Shown here: positions 53,990 through 64,000 of the stretch, in pieces
How the letters are laid out: every line of letters starts with the position of its first letter
Numbering within the stretch: the first letter of the stretch is position 1
Assembly (NCBI GenBank): GCA_035048495.1
Contig: CM068542.1
Coordinates: 36,175,109-36,239,108 of the forward strand
Direction: 5' to 3'
Source of the DNA: Euptelea pleiosperma
Taxonomy: Eukaryota; Streptophyta; Magnoliopsida; Ranunculales; Eupteleaceae
DNA: 64,000 nt
The notes under the pieces: model-generated
The model's database searches: none
What the model saw: only the letters and a program-made list of their open reading frames with translations
What the model was told of the DNA's origin: nothing
Made by a program: the position numbers and the translations under genes

Positions 53990-56672
53990 GCTTACTCAAA
54001 ACTTTGGAAATTTGCGGCTCCCCTTAAAGTTCATTTCTTTGCTTAGGTAACTATCTTAAACAAATTACTTACTGTTGATAATTTGATCAAGAGGAAATAG
54101 ATTTTAGTGGATTATTATGTTATGTGTAAGGCTAGTGGAGAGAGTATTAACCATCTCTGTCACGCCCCAAACCTGGATCTACTGGACCCGACCTGCGATG
54201 ACTCAGTCCGACTCATGGTCTATAACCAAGACCCATGGTTCTGGATGTGAGGATAAGAAAAGAGTTATGAGAATAATCTAATTATTTTATTACCAGGTCT
54301 CATTACCAAATTATCCAAATATTATATAAAATTGTATCAAGGTTTATTACATGATAGCTTCTAAAAATAATGTCTAATACATATTTTCTAAGAAAGTAAT
54401 AAAGTAAGATAATGATCAATTCTCTGCTAACTCCGAATGTGTTATGTACTTGCTCCATCGGGCAAATCTGAAACATAATAAATATGTTGAGCTGTGACGC
54501 CTCGTAGGTATACTCCATCACCCTTATTACCATGGGGATGAGCGACTAAGCACAGATAATCAACGGAAATAGTAAATAATAAAATAAAATAATAATAATC
54601 AAAATGAGTTCACCAATAAAAGTATCCGATGAAGCTAAATATGAAAAGAAAACTTCATAAGCGTGCATATCATAAACACCACAGGGCACACTTAAACAAC
54701 GGGCCAAACTATCAAATACCACATGGATTCAATGGGGTTGAGGCTTTGCACCTCAGGGCTCCAAGCCCTCCTTGCTCTTTAAGAAAAAATCCTAAGAAGT
54801 TCGGCACATAACACGGTACGAAACCCTAACCGTGTGTCCATGCACTCTCAATCTTCTTTTTTAATTTCATAGGAGTCCAACAATCCATCAAATATTTATA
54901 GACCATAATAAAACAACACGATTTCAAATAACATACAAATTTGAATTTTAAAAAATAACAAATATTTTTAAAATATGCTCAAATTCTTTCTAACATAACT
55001 AATCATGCTTTTGAAAACATAACACATGTAAATTTAACAAAAATAAATTATTTTTAACTAATTAAAAAATATAACATCAACATATCATATATACAATTTA
55101 TAAGAAAATAACCATGTGAATAAAGGGAGGAAATAACCTACCTATAAACTTTATTTTTGCAGTATGTTCTTTAGTCTCCTTCTTGCTCTATGATCTTCTA
55201 CCAATTTTTTCACAGAAAAGAAGGTTTTGAAAAGAGTAAAAATTATTTAAAAAATTAGACTATGGTTTGGATAATGAGATGTGAACAGTTGTTAGAACTT
55301 TGTGATATATAAAGGCTACTCAAGATGACAAACCCTATATGAGAAAAAAAGAATGAAAAATGTTAAGATCTTAAGAAGGAGATAAAGAACCAACACAAGA
55401 GAAGAATGTGAGCTAATGTCTTGATGAGAAGAGGGCATCCCTTAGGATTTTTATATAGCGTTACAAAAGGCTTAGGTTAGCAAGATTAGGTTTAGGTTAA
55501 CAAAAAGGTTTTCAAAAGTGGTAAAGTTTATTAATGACAAAGAGTTTTTAAACTTAATAAAAAATAGTTTCTAAACTTAATAAAAAGTGAGTTTCTTATT
55601 TTTAAAGTTAGGTTCTTCTCCCATAAATTGTTCAACAATTTCTATGGAGGGGAAAGAAAAAATATTTTATCTTCCATATGTGACTTTTAAGAATGCATTA
55701 TTAAATGTAGTGTTTTATTCATAATTTATTTTTATCGGTGCATGTGACAGCGACATAATCAAATGTATTTCTTTAAAAAATTTAATATAGCTATCCTAGT
55801 CGTTCTCTTCTTAAATGTTAGAAGTATGGTGTATGACATAAACATGAACACTTAAATAAACATGTACTATTCATATATACATTAAAACATAAACAATTAA
55901 TTAATTAAAGTCATATATTATATGAATATTCTTAATTAAATAATAAAAAATTTAACATAAAAGTTATAATGCACATGTATGGGCCTCAAAACATTTTTCA
56001 ACTCATGGGCCTTACTAAACCCATGTAGGCCTCATGAAAATCACCAAAAGCTCTAAAAAAATATTTTTCTCCAAAATTTCTCGAAAGTCCAATATAGTCT
56101 TTAAATGGTTAAATAAAGTCAAGATATGAATATAGTCTTTAAATGGTTAAATAAAGTCAAGATATGTGTAAAAGTCAAAATTATTTTAATCTATCTAAAT
56201 AACAAAATTATTCTTTAAGAGACTTTCAGGGTTTTACAATCTCTTTGTTCATTGCGAGTTTGCTAGATGAGTGTGGCTATCTTTCGTCTCTTACATAGGT
56301 GTTGAGTGGGTATGCCCGGGGAGCATAGGGGAAGTCTTGGCAAGTTGGCCATTCAACTTGTTGTCATCAATGGGAAAAGTGCTTTGGAAAATGGTGCTTT
56401 TGGCAGTTATATGAGGGATTTGGCTGGAAATGAACAAGAGAACATTCGAAGGCAAAGAGAGTTCATTTAATGAAGTTATATTAAATATTAAGGCCTTCTT
56501 ATTTCGATGGGTTAGTATATGTCATGAGACAAGGGGTATCTTTTTTGGGGAGACATGGTTTTCAGGTTCCATCATCTTTTGTTTTGATTTTCTCATTTTG
56601 TTTTACTAGTATGTATCTTTAGATCTGCTCGATCTCCTACTTTAATACATCTGCTGGATTTATAAAAAAAAA
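53990..56672 (+). pseudogene. L1 LINE 3' end with zinc-binding domain, split by a solo LTR
   Basis: Before the LTR the frame reads APLKVHFFA, VTILNKLLTVDNLIKRK and VMCKASGESINHL. After it the same domain resumes FVHCEFAR, VWLSFVSYIGVEW, then LWKMVLLAVIWGIWLEMNKRTF. This is the RVT zinc-binding segment (Cys-x2-Cys...His-x3-4-Cys). The sequence ends with a 9-base A run at 56664-56672, as for a LINE tail. Internal stops show it was already decayed. Confidence 0.75.
54158..56238. mobile_element. Solo LTR, 2.08 kb, with perfect 5-bp target duplication
   Basis: It starts TGTCACGCCCCAAACC and ends GGGTTTTACA (TG...CA). ATCTC flanks both sides (54153-54157 and 56239-56243). No internal coding sequence, primer site or second LTR is present, so it is the product of LTR-LTR recombination. 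The middle is very AT-rich; GTCAAGATATG with flanking words is repeated at 56119 and 56157. Confidence 0.85.
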
Positions 56673-56933
56673 GTTTTACGTGTGGGGTGACTGTCGTGGC
56701 AGTGGAGAAGAAAAGGGAGAGAGAAGGGAGGTGGAGGTGGAGGTGGAGGTGAGCGTGGGGTGCAGGTGATGGCAGTGTTGGTTGGAGAAGACGAAGTGAG
56801 TGCTCAAACGGGATGGGACTTTTTTGTCTGAAAAAAAAAAAAAAAAAAAAAAAGAGGAGAGAGAGTAGATACCCAAGGTTTGCCTGAAACGTTTTCAAAT
56901 TGGGAAGCATGATTTTTGTTATTCATCATTGTC
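56673..56933. repeat. Low-complexity stretch
   Basis: Four GGAGGT units at 56729-56752 and a run of about 23 A at 56832-56854, then GAGGAGAGAGAG. No gene. Confidence 0.7.
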
Positions 56934-57172
56934 ATCTGGACCCATTTACTGCATGGATGTTTATACCACCCCTTAGTAGATATACACACCAAAAATCACC
57001 CTGATTGGTAATCTCTGACCATTAGATTTTAGTACTTTTTAAGGCGTGCTTATAGCCGTGGAATTCAACCATTGTTTTGAGTGCTTAAACCGACGGCTAA
57101 AAATCATCAAACAAGCTGACTTTTGGTATTGGTGTCTACTAAGAGGTGGTATGCTCAATGGGCCAGATGGCA
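56934..57172. mobile_element. MITE, family 3 (ATCTGG(A/G)CCC ends), copy 1
   Basis: The left side CATCTGGACCCATTTACTGC, TGGATGTTTATACCACC and CACACCAAAAATCACC pairs with the inverse right side: GACTTTTGGTATTGGTGTCT, GGTGGTATGCTCAATGGGCC and AGATGGCA. AAAATCA cores are shared with family 1, so the families are probably related. Confidence 0.6.
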
Positions 57173-57251
57173 ACAGTGAGTAACAAACATGCGCTTCCGC
57201 ATTTGAAAAGATCTCAGGTATACCTTGTTACATCGTAATTAATCACCGCTG

Positions 57252-57525
57252 CCATCTGGGCCCACGTACTGACCGCATGGATGTTTAGCCCACCCCTTAG
57301 TAGACATTCATACCAAAAATCAGCTAGTTTGATGATTTTTAGCCGTTTGTTCTAGTACTAAAAGAAATGGTTGCATTCAATGGCTAAAAGAACACCTTAA
57401 AAAATGCTAAAAAGTGCTAAAATCTAGTGGTTATAAATTACCTATCAGGGTGATTTTTGGTGTGTATATTCACGAAGGGGTGGGATAAACATCCATGTGG
57501 TTAGTGGGTCCAGATGACAGTGGCG
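57252..57525. mobile_element. MITE, family 3, copy 2
   Basis: CATCTGGGCCCACGTACTGA, then CCGCATGGATGTTTAGCCCA and CCCCTTAGTAGAC, pairs with GGGGTGGGATAAACATCCAT, GTGGTTAGTGGGTCCAGATG. Followed by GAGTAACAAA as after copy 1 (GTGAGTAACAAACATGC), so the two lie as a tandem pair with shared flank. Confidence 0.65.
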
Positions 57526-57729
57526 AGTAACAAAAATCGTGCTTTCTCCGCAATTGAAAAAGTTTCAGGCATACCATGTTACATCTTTTTCCTTCTCGAA
57601 AAAGCCTGACGTAATCTCTTACGTCATGTTTTTAACATCTATTCACATTGTCACACTATTCTTGTCGATTTGTAGGTCCCTGGATTTGGAGTACCATTTT
57701 AGTGGGCCCATCACCCCCTCACTATAATT

Positions 57730-58102
57730 GATGAGTGATAGATGGAAGGGGTGGGAGCAGCTACCGTTTGTTTCTTTATTATGTTTATTGAGCTAGCAAA
57801 ATAAAATAAAATAAGCTTTTTGACTTGAAAAACTGCTTTCGACTATTTTTTATAAAAGACTTTTTGACTTTAAAATATATATTTTTATGGAATAAATACT
57901 TTTTAAAAAATGTTTATCAAAAGAATCTATTATTTTGAAAAAAAAAAATTGTGTAAAAAGACTTTTTCCGGTCTAAAACTGAAAAACTGGTGAACGAACC
58001 AGCAGGCCCTTAGATTTTTAAAATAACGGCCGTTGCCGTTATAACGGTACGTAACGTAACAGGGGAGGTCCGAATCCATTAGAACAGCCATTTTGTAAAC
58101 CT
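57730..58102. mobile_element. Degraded MITE pieces, including a hAT-like right end
   Basis: 57770-58010 is AT-rich and ends CCAGCAGGCCCTTAGA, like a GGGCCT-ended MITE whose left arm is decayed. 58015-58102 (AAAATAACGGCCGTTGCCGT, then TTTTGTAAACCTTG) is a right-end piece of the CCTTG class. Confidence 0.35.
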
Positions 58103-58246
58103 TGGTTGAAACCATTGCAGACTAGATTTGTCCGTGTTTGATTGCCACGGAGAATTTAGACTTCAAAAGTTAGTCTTGAACCATGGTTTAAAAAATGTTG
58201 TAACAACAGTTATAACGGTAACGCCCTAACCTTTTTATGTTATTTA

Positions 58247-59772
58247 CTAGTAAATGGCCCGTGCCCACAGCACTCTCCGACAAAAGCGTTTGCAAAAATT
58301 GGGTATCTTCGGCACTCAAACGGTATACAGACTGGGTTGTTACCGTTTTTTCCATTATAACGGATTATAACGCATAAAGGGAGAAATGGAAAAATAACAG
58401 AAATAACAAAAAATAACGATGTTGAAATTCAAATTTTGAATAAATTGAGGTCAAATGAGGCGGATTGAGTGGCTGAAATCTAACCGTCCACATTAGATCG
58501 ATGGATTTGATCTCAGCCACTCTTTATCTAACCGTCCACATTAGATGGATAGATAAGATAAGAGAATACAACTGAGTTGTCTTGTTATATGCGTAGGTGG
58601 CCCGTTCCCGCGGTACTTTCCGACAAAGTGTTTGTCAAAATCGGGTGGGAGTTAATCTCAGCCATCGATATGAAGCATAGTGGATCTCAGCCACTCATTA
58701 TTGAAGCCATATAAGATAAGATAGGTGTAAGACAACCACTGTCACTTGTTATATAGATAGTGGGTGGCCAGTGCCCACGGCACTCTCTAACAAAGCGTTT
58801 GTCAAAATTGAGGGTGAATGGCTGAGATCCACCATCTATTTGGGGGATAAGATCTCAGCCCTTCTTTGTCTAAATAGATAAGAGGGGGTATAAGTGGGGA
58901 GACAACTTCCCTGTTTTGTTATATAGACTAGTGGGTGCCCCGTGCCATCGGCACTCCTTGACAAAGAATTTGCCAAAATCAGATGAGTAGCGGAGATCCA
59001 CCGTCCATTGGGGGGAGGATTAGAGGAGGTATAAGTAGGGAGACAACCAATGTGTTTTGTTATATAGAATAGTAAATGGTCCATGCCCACAGCACTCTCT
59101 CTGACAAAAGCGTTTGTAAAAATTGGGTGCTTGTGGCACTCAAACGGTATAACAGAATGGGACGTTACCGTTTTTTCTATTACAACAGCTGTTATATCGG
59201 ATTGTAACGCATAGAGGGAGAAATAGTAAAATAACAGAAATAACAAAAAATAACAGTGTTGAAATTCCAATTTTGAATAAATTGAGGTCAAATGAGGCGG
59301 ATTGAGTGGCTGAAATCTAACCATCCGCATTAGATCGATGGATTTGATGTCAACCACTCTTTATCTAACCGTCCACATTAGATGGATGGATAAGATAAGA
59401 GAATACAACTGAGTTGTCTTATTATATGCGTGGGTGGCCCGTGCCCGCGGTACTTTTCGACAAAGTGTTTATCAAAATCGGGTGGGAGTTAATCTCAGTC
59501 ATCGATATGAAGCATAGTGGATCTCAGCCACTCATTATTGAAGCCATATAAGATAAGATGGGTATAAGACAGCCACTGTCACTCGTTATATAAATAGTGG
59601 GTGGCCAGTGCCCACGGCACTCTCCAACAAAACGTTTGTCAAAATTGGGTGTGAATGGCTGAGATCCACCATCTATTTGGGGGATAAGATCTCAGCCCTT
59701 CTTTGTCTACGTAGATAAGAGGGGGTATAACGTATAAGAGGGGGAGACAACTTCCCTGTTTTGTTATATAGA
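58247..59772 (-). mobile_element. Head-to-tail array of Helitron-like units, array 2 (seven units)
   Basis: Minus-strand units begin TCTATATAACAAAACA and end GTGCCGTGGGCAC-type hairpin then CCCACTAG. The border near 58928 is exact: CTAG directly followed by TCTATATAAC. Borders near 58592, 58758, 58928, 59069, 59428 and 59593 give unit lengths of about 345, 166, 170, 141, 359, 165 and 180. Units 5-7 repeat units 1-3, a higher-order duplication. The long units 1 and 5 carry the same inserted GTTATAACGG-type sequence, so the insertion predates that duplication. Confidence 0.6.
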
Positions 59773-59901
59773 TTATAAAATAAAATGACGCTCAAAACAG
59801 AAAAATGCGGTTATGAAATTATGATAACAGGGAAACGATAAAGTTCATTTAAAACCGTTGAAAAAGAACTCTATTGAGCCGCAATCATCCGCTGATTCTC
59901 G

Positions 59902-61373
59902 CTATGTTGATGGAATCGGATGCCGATACATTCTCAACTCCTCGATCAAAGCAGTCAAGTCGGCGTAAGATGACCCACCTACGTCCACAGCCCTCCTGGC
60001 CATCTCTTTGAGCTGTCTGGCTCGCCTTCTCATCTCTTCTGCTTCTTCTCCACTGCCCATCACCTGAGTCACCACCATCTCTATCTTTTCCCTCTTCACT
60101 GACACATTCGCTCCTTCTGTCCACGAATTCCAAATCTCAACCCCAACTCGGACTCCAATCCTCAGCACCTGAGTGATGAGCTTCTCGTTGTAAAACTGGT
60201 CTGCAAACAGCGGCCAAGTGATCATGGGCACGCCTGCGCTGACGCTTTCCAAGATGGAGTTCCATCCACAGTGAGTCACGAACCCTCCAATGGCCGGATG
60301 GTCGAGGATGAGCAACTGTGGTGCCCAATCTCTTACCCTTCCCCTCCATTCTTTCTTCAAACCCTTCAGGAAACAAGCATTCCTCCTCGTCCTTTTTTGA
60401 CGTTTTTACTACCCAAATGAATGGGAATCCGGAAGCTTCGAGACCCGTTGCAATCTCAAACAGCTGAGCAGTAGTGAAATGGGACAAACTCCCAAAACAA
60501 TCGTAAAGGACCGAGTTGTGTTTCTTGGAGTTGAGCCAACTCAAACAATCATGTTCATCGATGGAAGCTTTCTTTCCCCTGTGAGCCTTATCTGCGTTGT
60601 CCCTGTTTCGGAGCGAAACTGAACCTATGTGCCACGTTTTCCTGCCCATTGCCTTCCTATAGTGATCGGCATAAGCCGGCTCCAGCTCATAGAAGCTGTT
60701 CACCAAAACCCCATAGCTACTCAGCTCCGCCTCTCTTATTCGATCCAACAATTCGCCAAAACGATCGGGGGATTTATTAGGGGCTAGCTGTAATATAGTC
60801 GGGTAACTGTGACCTCGTCATCTCGATCTGGTCTGGGAGGCCCGGCACCACAAAGGTCTCTGTATCGGATGTAACGTTCTCATGAGGCGCAAAACGTTCT
60901 ATGCTATCCGGGACGCATAAAGCAAAGAAGCTTGTCCCATGAAAGACAAGCCTAGGAATGCCGAGCTTCCTTGCGACATCGGTTGCCCAAGTTAAGAACA
61001 TATCAGCGACGATGCAATCGGGGTGGTGTTCTTCTAGAAGCTGCTCGAGTGGTTGTTGGAGCGCATGTTAACGGCCTCGGAGAAGTTTGCGATCATTTCT
61101 GGTGTAGTAATGGAATTGATGTTTTCGCATCCTTCTGGCAACCCAGCTTCAACAGAAGGGAATCGAATTATTTGAATACTGATATCGACGCCAGACTGTC
61201 TATCTCGATCGACACTCTCAGAGAAGGAGGAGGCGTTGAGGGGAGTGGTGATTATGGTAGCCTTCACACCATGTGCAGCAAATAGTCTGGGCGATGTCTA
61301 TAATTGGGATCATGTGGCCATGAGCCATGAGAGGAAAGAAGAAGACGTGAAGTTGATGAGCTTGGGAAGCCAT
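59902..61373 (-). pseudogene. UGT73 glycosyltransferase, broken copy C
   Basis: Starts at an ATG (61373) followed by a MAS(Q)-type N-terminus and ends [11 protein letters not shown], so it is full length, but four indels change the frame relative to copies A and B. They are one extra G in the run 61289-61291, two extra bases near 61061-61064, four extra near 60784-60789, and eight missing near 60339. The PSPG region survives ([11 protein letters not shown] to FADQ, with Asp in place of the usual Glu before Gln). His of MAHGHMIP and Asp of the IVADMF segment are encoded. Substitutions such as Tyr-Asp-Cys-Phe for Tyr-Val-Cys-Phe add to the decay. It has a normal TTATAAAGAG TATA position near 61468-61475. 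The 3' flank joins Helitron array 2 after only 130 bases. Confidence 0.93.
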
Positions 61374-61639
61374 GAAGAAAACAATTCTTGGAGGGTGATG
61401 AAGAAGTAAAAGAGTGGATAGAGAGAGAAGCCGTGATGGGTGTTCGCTTGGGAGAGATTGCTTCACTCTTTATAACATTCAAAGTAGGTTGGCTAGCATC
61501 AGACAAATGCATCACTCTCGCCGCCTCTGTGTCACGGGGACAGTTCGGAAATCCCACCCTCTTTGTTGTATTTGGCATGGGCGAAGAAAACAAAACATCA
61601 ATAATCCTTATCATCACAAAAGATCAGGTCTTCTAAAAA

Positions 61640-61870
61640 GTTTCTAACCTTATCGAAAGTGGGCGGACTTAAGTTAGACGGTGATAGAAGGTCCTGAATG
61701 CTTGATGGTCTACTCATTCATTGTAATCTAGTGTATGAGATACATTGTATTACAATTAAGTGTAATACAATGTATCTCAATAGTGAGGAGATCATCTCAT
61801 CCAAAATCAGCCCTAGGGGTTCACCCATGAGGGCCCCACAGCGTTTGTTTGAGTCAAACACAGTATAGTT
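61640..61870. mobile_element. MITE fragment with a perfect 18-bp hairpin
   Basis: TTTCTAACCTTATCGAAAGTG, CTCCTCAC-type core, AAAATCAGCCC, GAGGGCCCCACAG and GAGTCAAACACAGTATAG match the right half of the MITE nested at 18625-18950. At 61737-61778 GAGATACATTGTATTACA is followed by a 6-base loop and its exact reverse complement. Confidence 0.6.
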
Positions 61871-62159
61871 AGTATTTTGATTGTTATCGACCTGAGTCAA
61901 AGGATTAATAATCCCATCCCCTTAAAAAAAAATTGAAAATTAATTTTTAATTTATGAGTTGGGATTGGAATTGGGGACCCACGCCCAGATGTCTGCTCTT
62001 GGACGTCGATTTCGAGAATCCAACAGTGGTGGTTGTGCTGAGCTGGCACATACTGGATTCACTTTTTGCCAAAGCACCACCATTGGATTATCTCGACCCC
62101 CCGGAGATGAGACATTTCGGGCATTGGTCCAAAAAGTTGTTCGATCCCCAATGAAAATC

Positions 62160-62460
62160 ATAGGGCTCATGGCATACTCTTAGTGGACGCTGACCATATG
62201 GATGTTTGGCCAGTACCACAGTGGACCTCTAAACGAAAAATCAGCCTGATTAGTGATTTCCGATTCGATTGAAGTTATTTTCATGCTTTGATTTTAACAG
62301 TAAGAATTCAAGCATTAGTGAGCGATATTTGGTTGCAAAGATCCAAAGGTTGTAAATCATTAATCAGGCTGATTTTTGGTTTAGATGTCCACTGAGGGAC
62401 TGGCCAAACATCCATACGGTCAGCGTCTACTGGCCTGTAATTTTCATTGTGAGAACGCTG
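62160..62460. mobile_element. MITE, family 1 copy
   Basis: The left GGACGCTGACCATATGGATG, then TTTGGCCAG and GTGGACCTCTAAAC, pairs with the inverse right GTTTAGATGTCCACTGAGGG, then CTGGCCAAACATCCATACGG and TCAGCGTCTACTGG. Among the best-preserved copies in the window. Confidence 0.75.
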
Positions 62461-62489
62461 TGATAGAAGTTTTGCTCTGTTCAATGCAT

Positions 62490-62705
62490 GATTTTCTCAC
62501 CCCTTGATGGTCCTAAACACCAAAAATTAACTTGATTGGTGATCTATAGCTGCTGGATTCAAGCTTTTTTTTTTTTTTTTGGGGGGGGTGGTGGGGTATA
62601 CAAATGGAATGGCTAGAGATCACCAATGGTGCTGAATTATGGCAGGTAGGTCCATCAAGGGGTGGATTAAACATTCATGGCTCACAGGGCCTGAAAGAAT
62701 GTGCT
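62490..62705. mobile_element. MITE, family 3-like copy
   Basis: CACCCCTTGATGGTCCTAAAC and CACCAAAAATTAACTTGATT pair loosely with TAGGTCCATCAAGGGGTGGA. A poly-T/poly-G run (62564-62588) sits in the middle. Confidence 0.45.
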
Positions 62706-62737
62706 AACCTAGAACGATGCAACAAGAGAGACTAAAA

Positions 62738-63176
62738 TTTTATTTCCTATAAAAACACACAGCCGTTGTCTCCCCCTCTTATAGGCTTCATATATCCAAG
62801 GGTCCATATCAACCCTTACGTAAAATAAAATTTAGACGGTTGGATTAATTTAACAAGAAAATTGTCTCCCCACTTATACCCCTTTTATCGGCTTCACAAA
62901 AGATGTCCAAGATCTTATCCCCCAAATGGACTATGGATCTCAACCACTCACGCACCCGATTTTGGGAAATGATTTGTAGGGGAGTGCCGAGGGCATGGGC
63001 CACCCGCTATACATCTATATAACAAAACAGAAAAGTCACTTATCCCCCCTTTTATCGGCTTCACAAAGGATGGCCGAGTTCTTATCACCCCGAATGGATG
63101 GTGGATCTAAGCCACTCACACCCGATTTTGGCTAACGCTTTCTCGTAGAGTGCCGTGGGCGCAGGCCACTTACTAG
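62738..63176 (+). mobile_element. Two Helitron-like units in plus orientation
   Basis: The second unit (63014-63176, 163 bases) is complete: it starts TCTATATAACAAAACAG and ends GAGTGCCGTGGGCGCAGGCC, then ACTTACTAG followed by T. The first (62738-63010) has a mutated start CCTATAAAAACACACAG and ends GGGCCACCCGCTATA. Opposite orientation to the arrays at 48.5 and 58.2 kb. Confidence 0.6.
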
Positions 63177-63189
63177 TTACTAGTATATC

Positions 63190-63440
63190 TACAATCTCAG
63201 GGAGGGATTTGCCATCCTTTGGTGGGCCTACAAAACAAAAGTCATCTTGATTGGTGATTTCGAGTTGTTGGATTTGAGTACCCAAATAATGCTTGACATC
63301 CACAGGTAAAAATCAACCCTGGAAAAATGCTTGAATCCGACAGTTAGAAATCACCAATCAGACAGATTTTTGTTGTGTAGGTCCACCAAAGAGAGGGCCA
63401 AACATACATGCCGTCAGTGGGCCAAACATCCCCCCTGACT
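63190..63440. mobile_element. MITE related to families 1 and 3
   Basis: GGTGGGCCTACAAAACAAAAG and CTTGATTGGTGATTTCGAG pair with the inverse right arm CCAATCAGACAGATTTTTG, then GTGTAGGTCCACCAAAG. It ends about 350 bases upstream of the last gene's ATG. Confidence 0.5.
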
Positions 63441-63789
63441 CAATTGAGCTCCTGACCGTCCAGTTCTTTCCCCCTTGTAGAAACACTCTTTGACTTGTAT
63501 CAGTAGTAACTAGCAAGAGTAAGTGGGTTTGAACCGGGTTGGGATCAACTCAAGCTTCAAACAACTCAACCCGGGCCCAATGAGCTCGGCTCGAGATGTT
63601 CATTTCAAGTCCGGAATCCGGGTTGGCAACAAAATTAACAAAAAGAAATAAAGTTACAAATACATCTATAATCTCCAGGAGCCAAGTTGCTCACAATTTG
63701 CCACAACTTTCCAAATATACGGCTTAACGCTCCCTCAGTACGCTAGAAGCAAAAAAGTCTAGGGCTCAGCGGCACCGCTTTCTCAATCC
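63441..63789 (+). promoter_or_regulatory. Promoter and 5' leader region of the last gene
   Basis: TE-free by eye. 63660-63725 contains ATACGGCTTAACGC and precedes a GC-richer leader ending CTTTCTCAATCC before the ATG. No clear TATA box. Confidence 0.3.
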
Positions 63790-64000
63790 ATGGACGAGAT
63801 GGCCGCGTACTACCCTCCACCTTCGGGATTCCACAACCCTCCCTACCCTTATTATCCACCGCCTCCACCTCTCGGAGCGGCGGCCGTGGCGGCGCCACCA
63901 CCATCACTGCCTCAATCGCACTTCCCTCAGCCGTACCAGCCGCAGCCCCCATTCGCTCCTTATGCGCAGGCGGGCCCTCCCCATGGTTTCCAAGACGAGG
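63790..64000 (+). CDS. N-terminus of a Pro/Tyr-rich protein, cut by the window edge
   Basis: The ATG at 63790 opens 70 uninterrupted codons to the window end. Composition is extreme: MDEMAAYYPPPSGF, then runs of Pro-Tyr-Tyr and five consecutive Pro, Ala-Ala-Ala-Val-Ala-Ala, Gln-Pro pairs, ending GPPHGFQDE. GC content and codon use rise sharply, unlike the repeats before it. A Pro/Tyr/Gln-rich leader ending in Asp-Glu before a possible Val resembles plant RRM-type RNA-binding proteins in which the fold begins soon after DEVRTLF. Only the leader is visible, so this assignment is a guess. No start competitor lies upstream in frame close by. Confidence 0.7.
   Translation, partial: MDEMAAYYPPPSGFHNPPYPYYPPPPPLGAAAVAAPPPSLPQSHFPQPYQPQPPFAPYAQAGPPHGFQDE

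Noticed and set aside
56593..56992. Phe-rich minus-strand open frames
   Set aside because: They are produced by the poly(A) run and GGAGGT repeats read in antisense.

Overview
This window is nuclear DNA of a flowering plant. It has spliced genes with GT-AG introns, plant-type proteins (a SUMO-conjugating enzyme and family-73 glycosyltransferases), and a dense mix of Copia, Gypsy, L1/RTE, hAT, PIF, Mutator-like, Helitron-like and MITE sequence. The very long TE-filled introns point to a large, repeat-rich angiosperm genome. The species cannot be fixed from sequence alone.

Layout. (1) 855-16816, plus strand: a two-exon gene for a 168-residue protein with a C-terminal Cys/His cluster. Its single intron is 15.5 kb and packed with decayed retrotransposons and MITEs. 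(2) 20161-43391, plus strand: a complete five-exon SUMO E2 gene (SCE1/UBC9, 160 residues). Its second intron is about 22.4 kb and holds a Copia remnant, a chromodomain Gypsy remnant, L1 and RTE LINE pieces, and several hAT-like elements with intact target-site duplications. (3) 44.1-61.4 kb, minus strand: a tandem cluster of UGT73-type glycosyltransferases with two intact intronless copies (44162-45628 and 51246-52715), one copy broken by four indels (59902-61373), and one older relic (50735-51050). Two related head-to-tail arrays of Helitron-like units (48525-49596 and 58247-59772) lie 3' of the second and third copies, so array and gene probably duplicated together. (4) 63790-64000, plus strand: the proline/tyrosine-rich N-terminus of another gene that runs off the window.

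The most unusual signal is a group of hAT-like non-autonomous elements whose ends read CAARGTTTWAAA or close variants. Several have perfect 8-bp target duplications (32957-33095, 38384-39155, 39781-40845) and others near-perfect ones (46-447). Each interior is largely degenerate short repeats of a motif particular to that copy. A relative with different ends (22749-23119) is filled with GGTTCCGGTT-type repeats. Other clear nesting events are a Copia element inside the loop of an inverted repeat, a 2.08-kb solo LTR inside an L1 zinc-binding domain, a Mutator-like foldback inside a hAT-like element, and a PIF-type MITE inside a second MITE.

The glycosyltransferases probably act together as a tandemly expanded specialised-metabolism locus. 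The SUMO enzyme and the small zinc-binding-like protein are single-copy housekeeping-type genes here. Everything was read by eye; TE boundaries without a stated target duplication are approximate.
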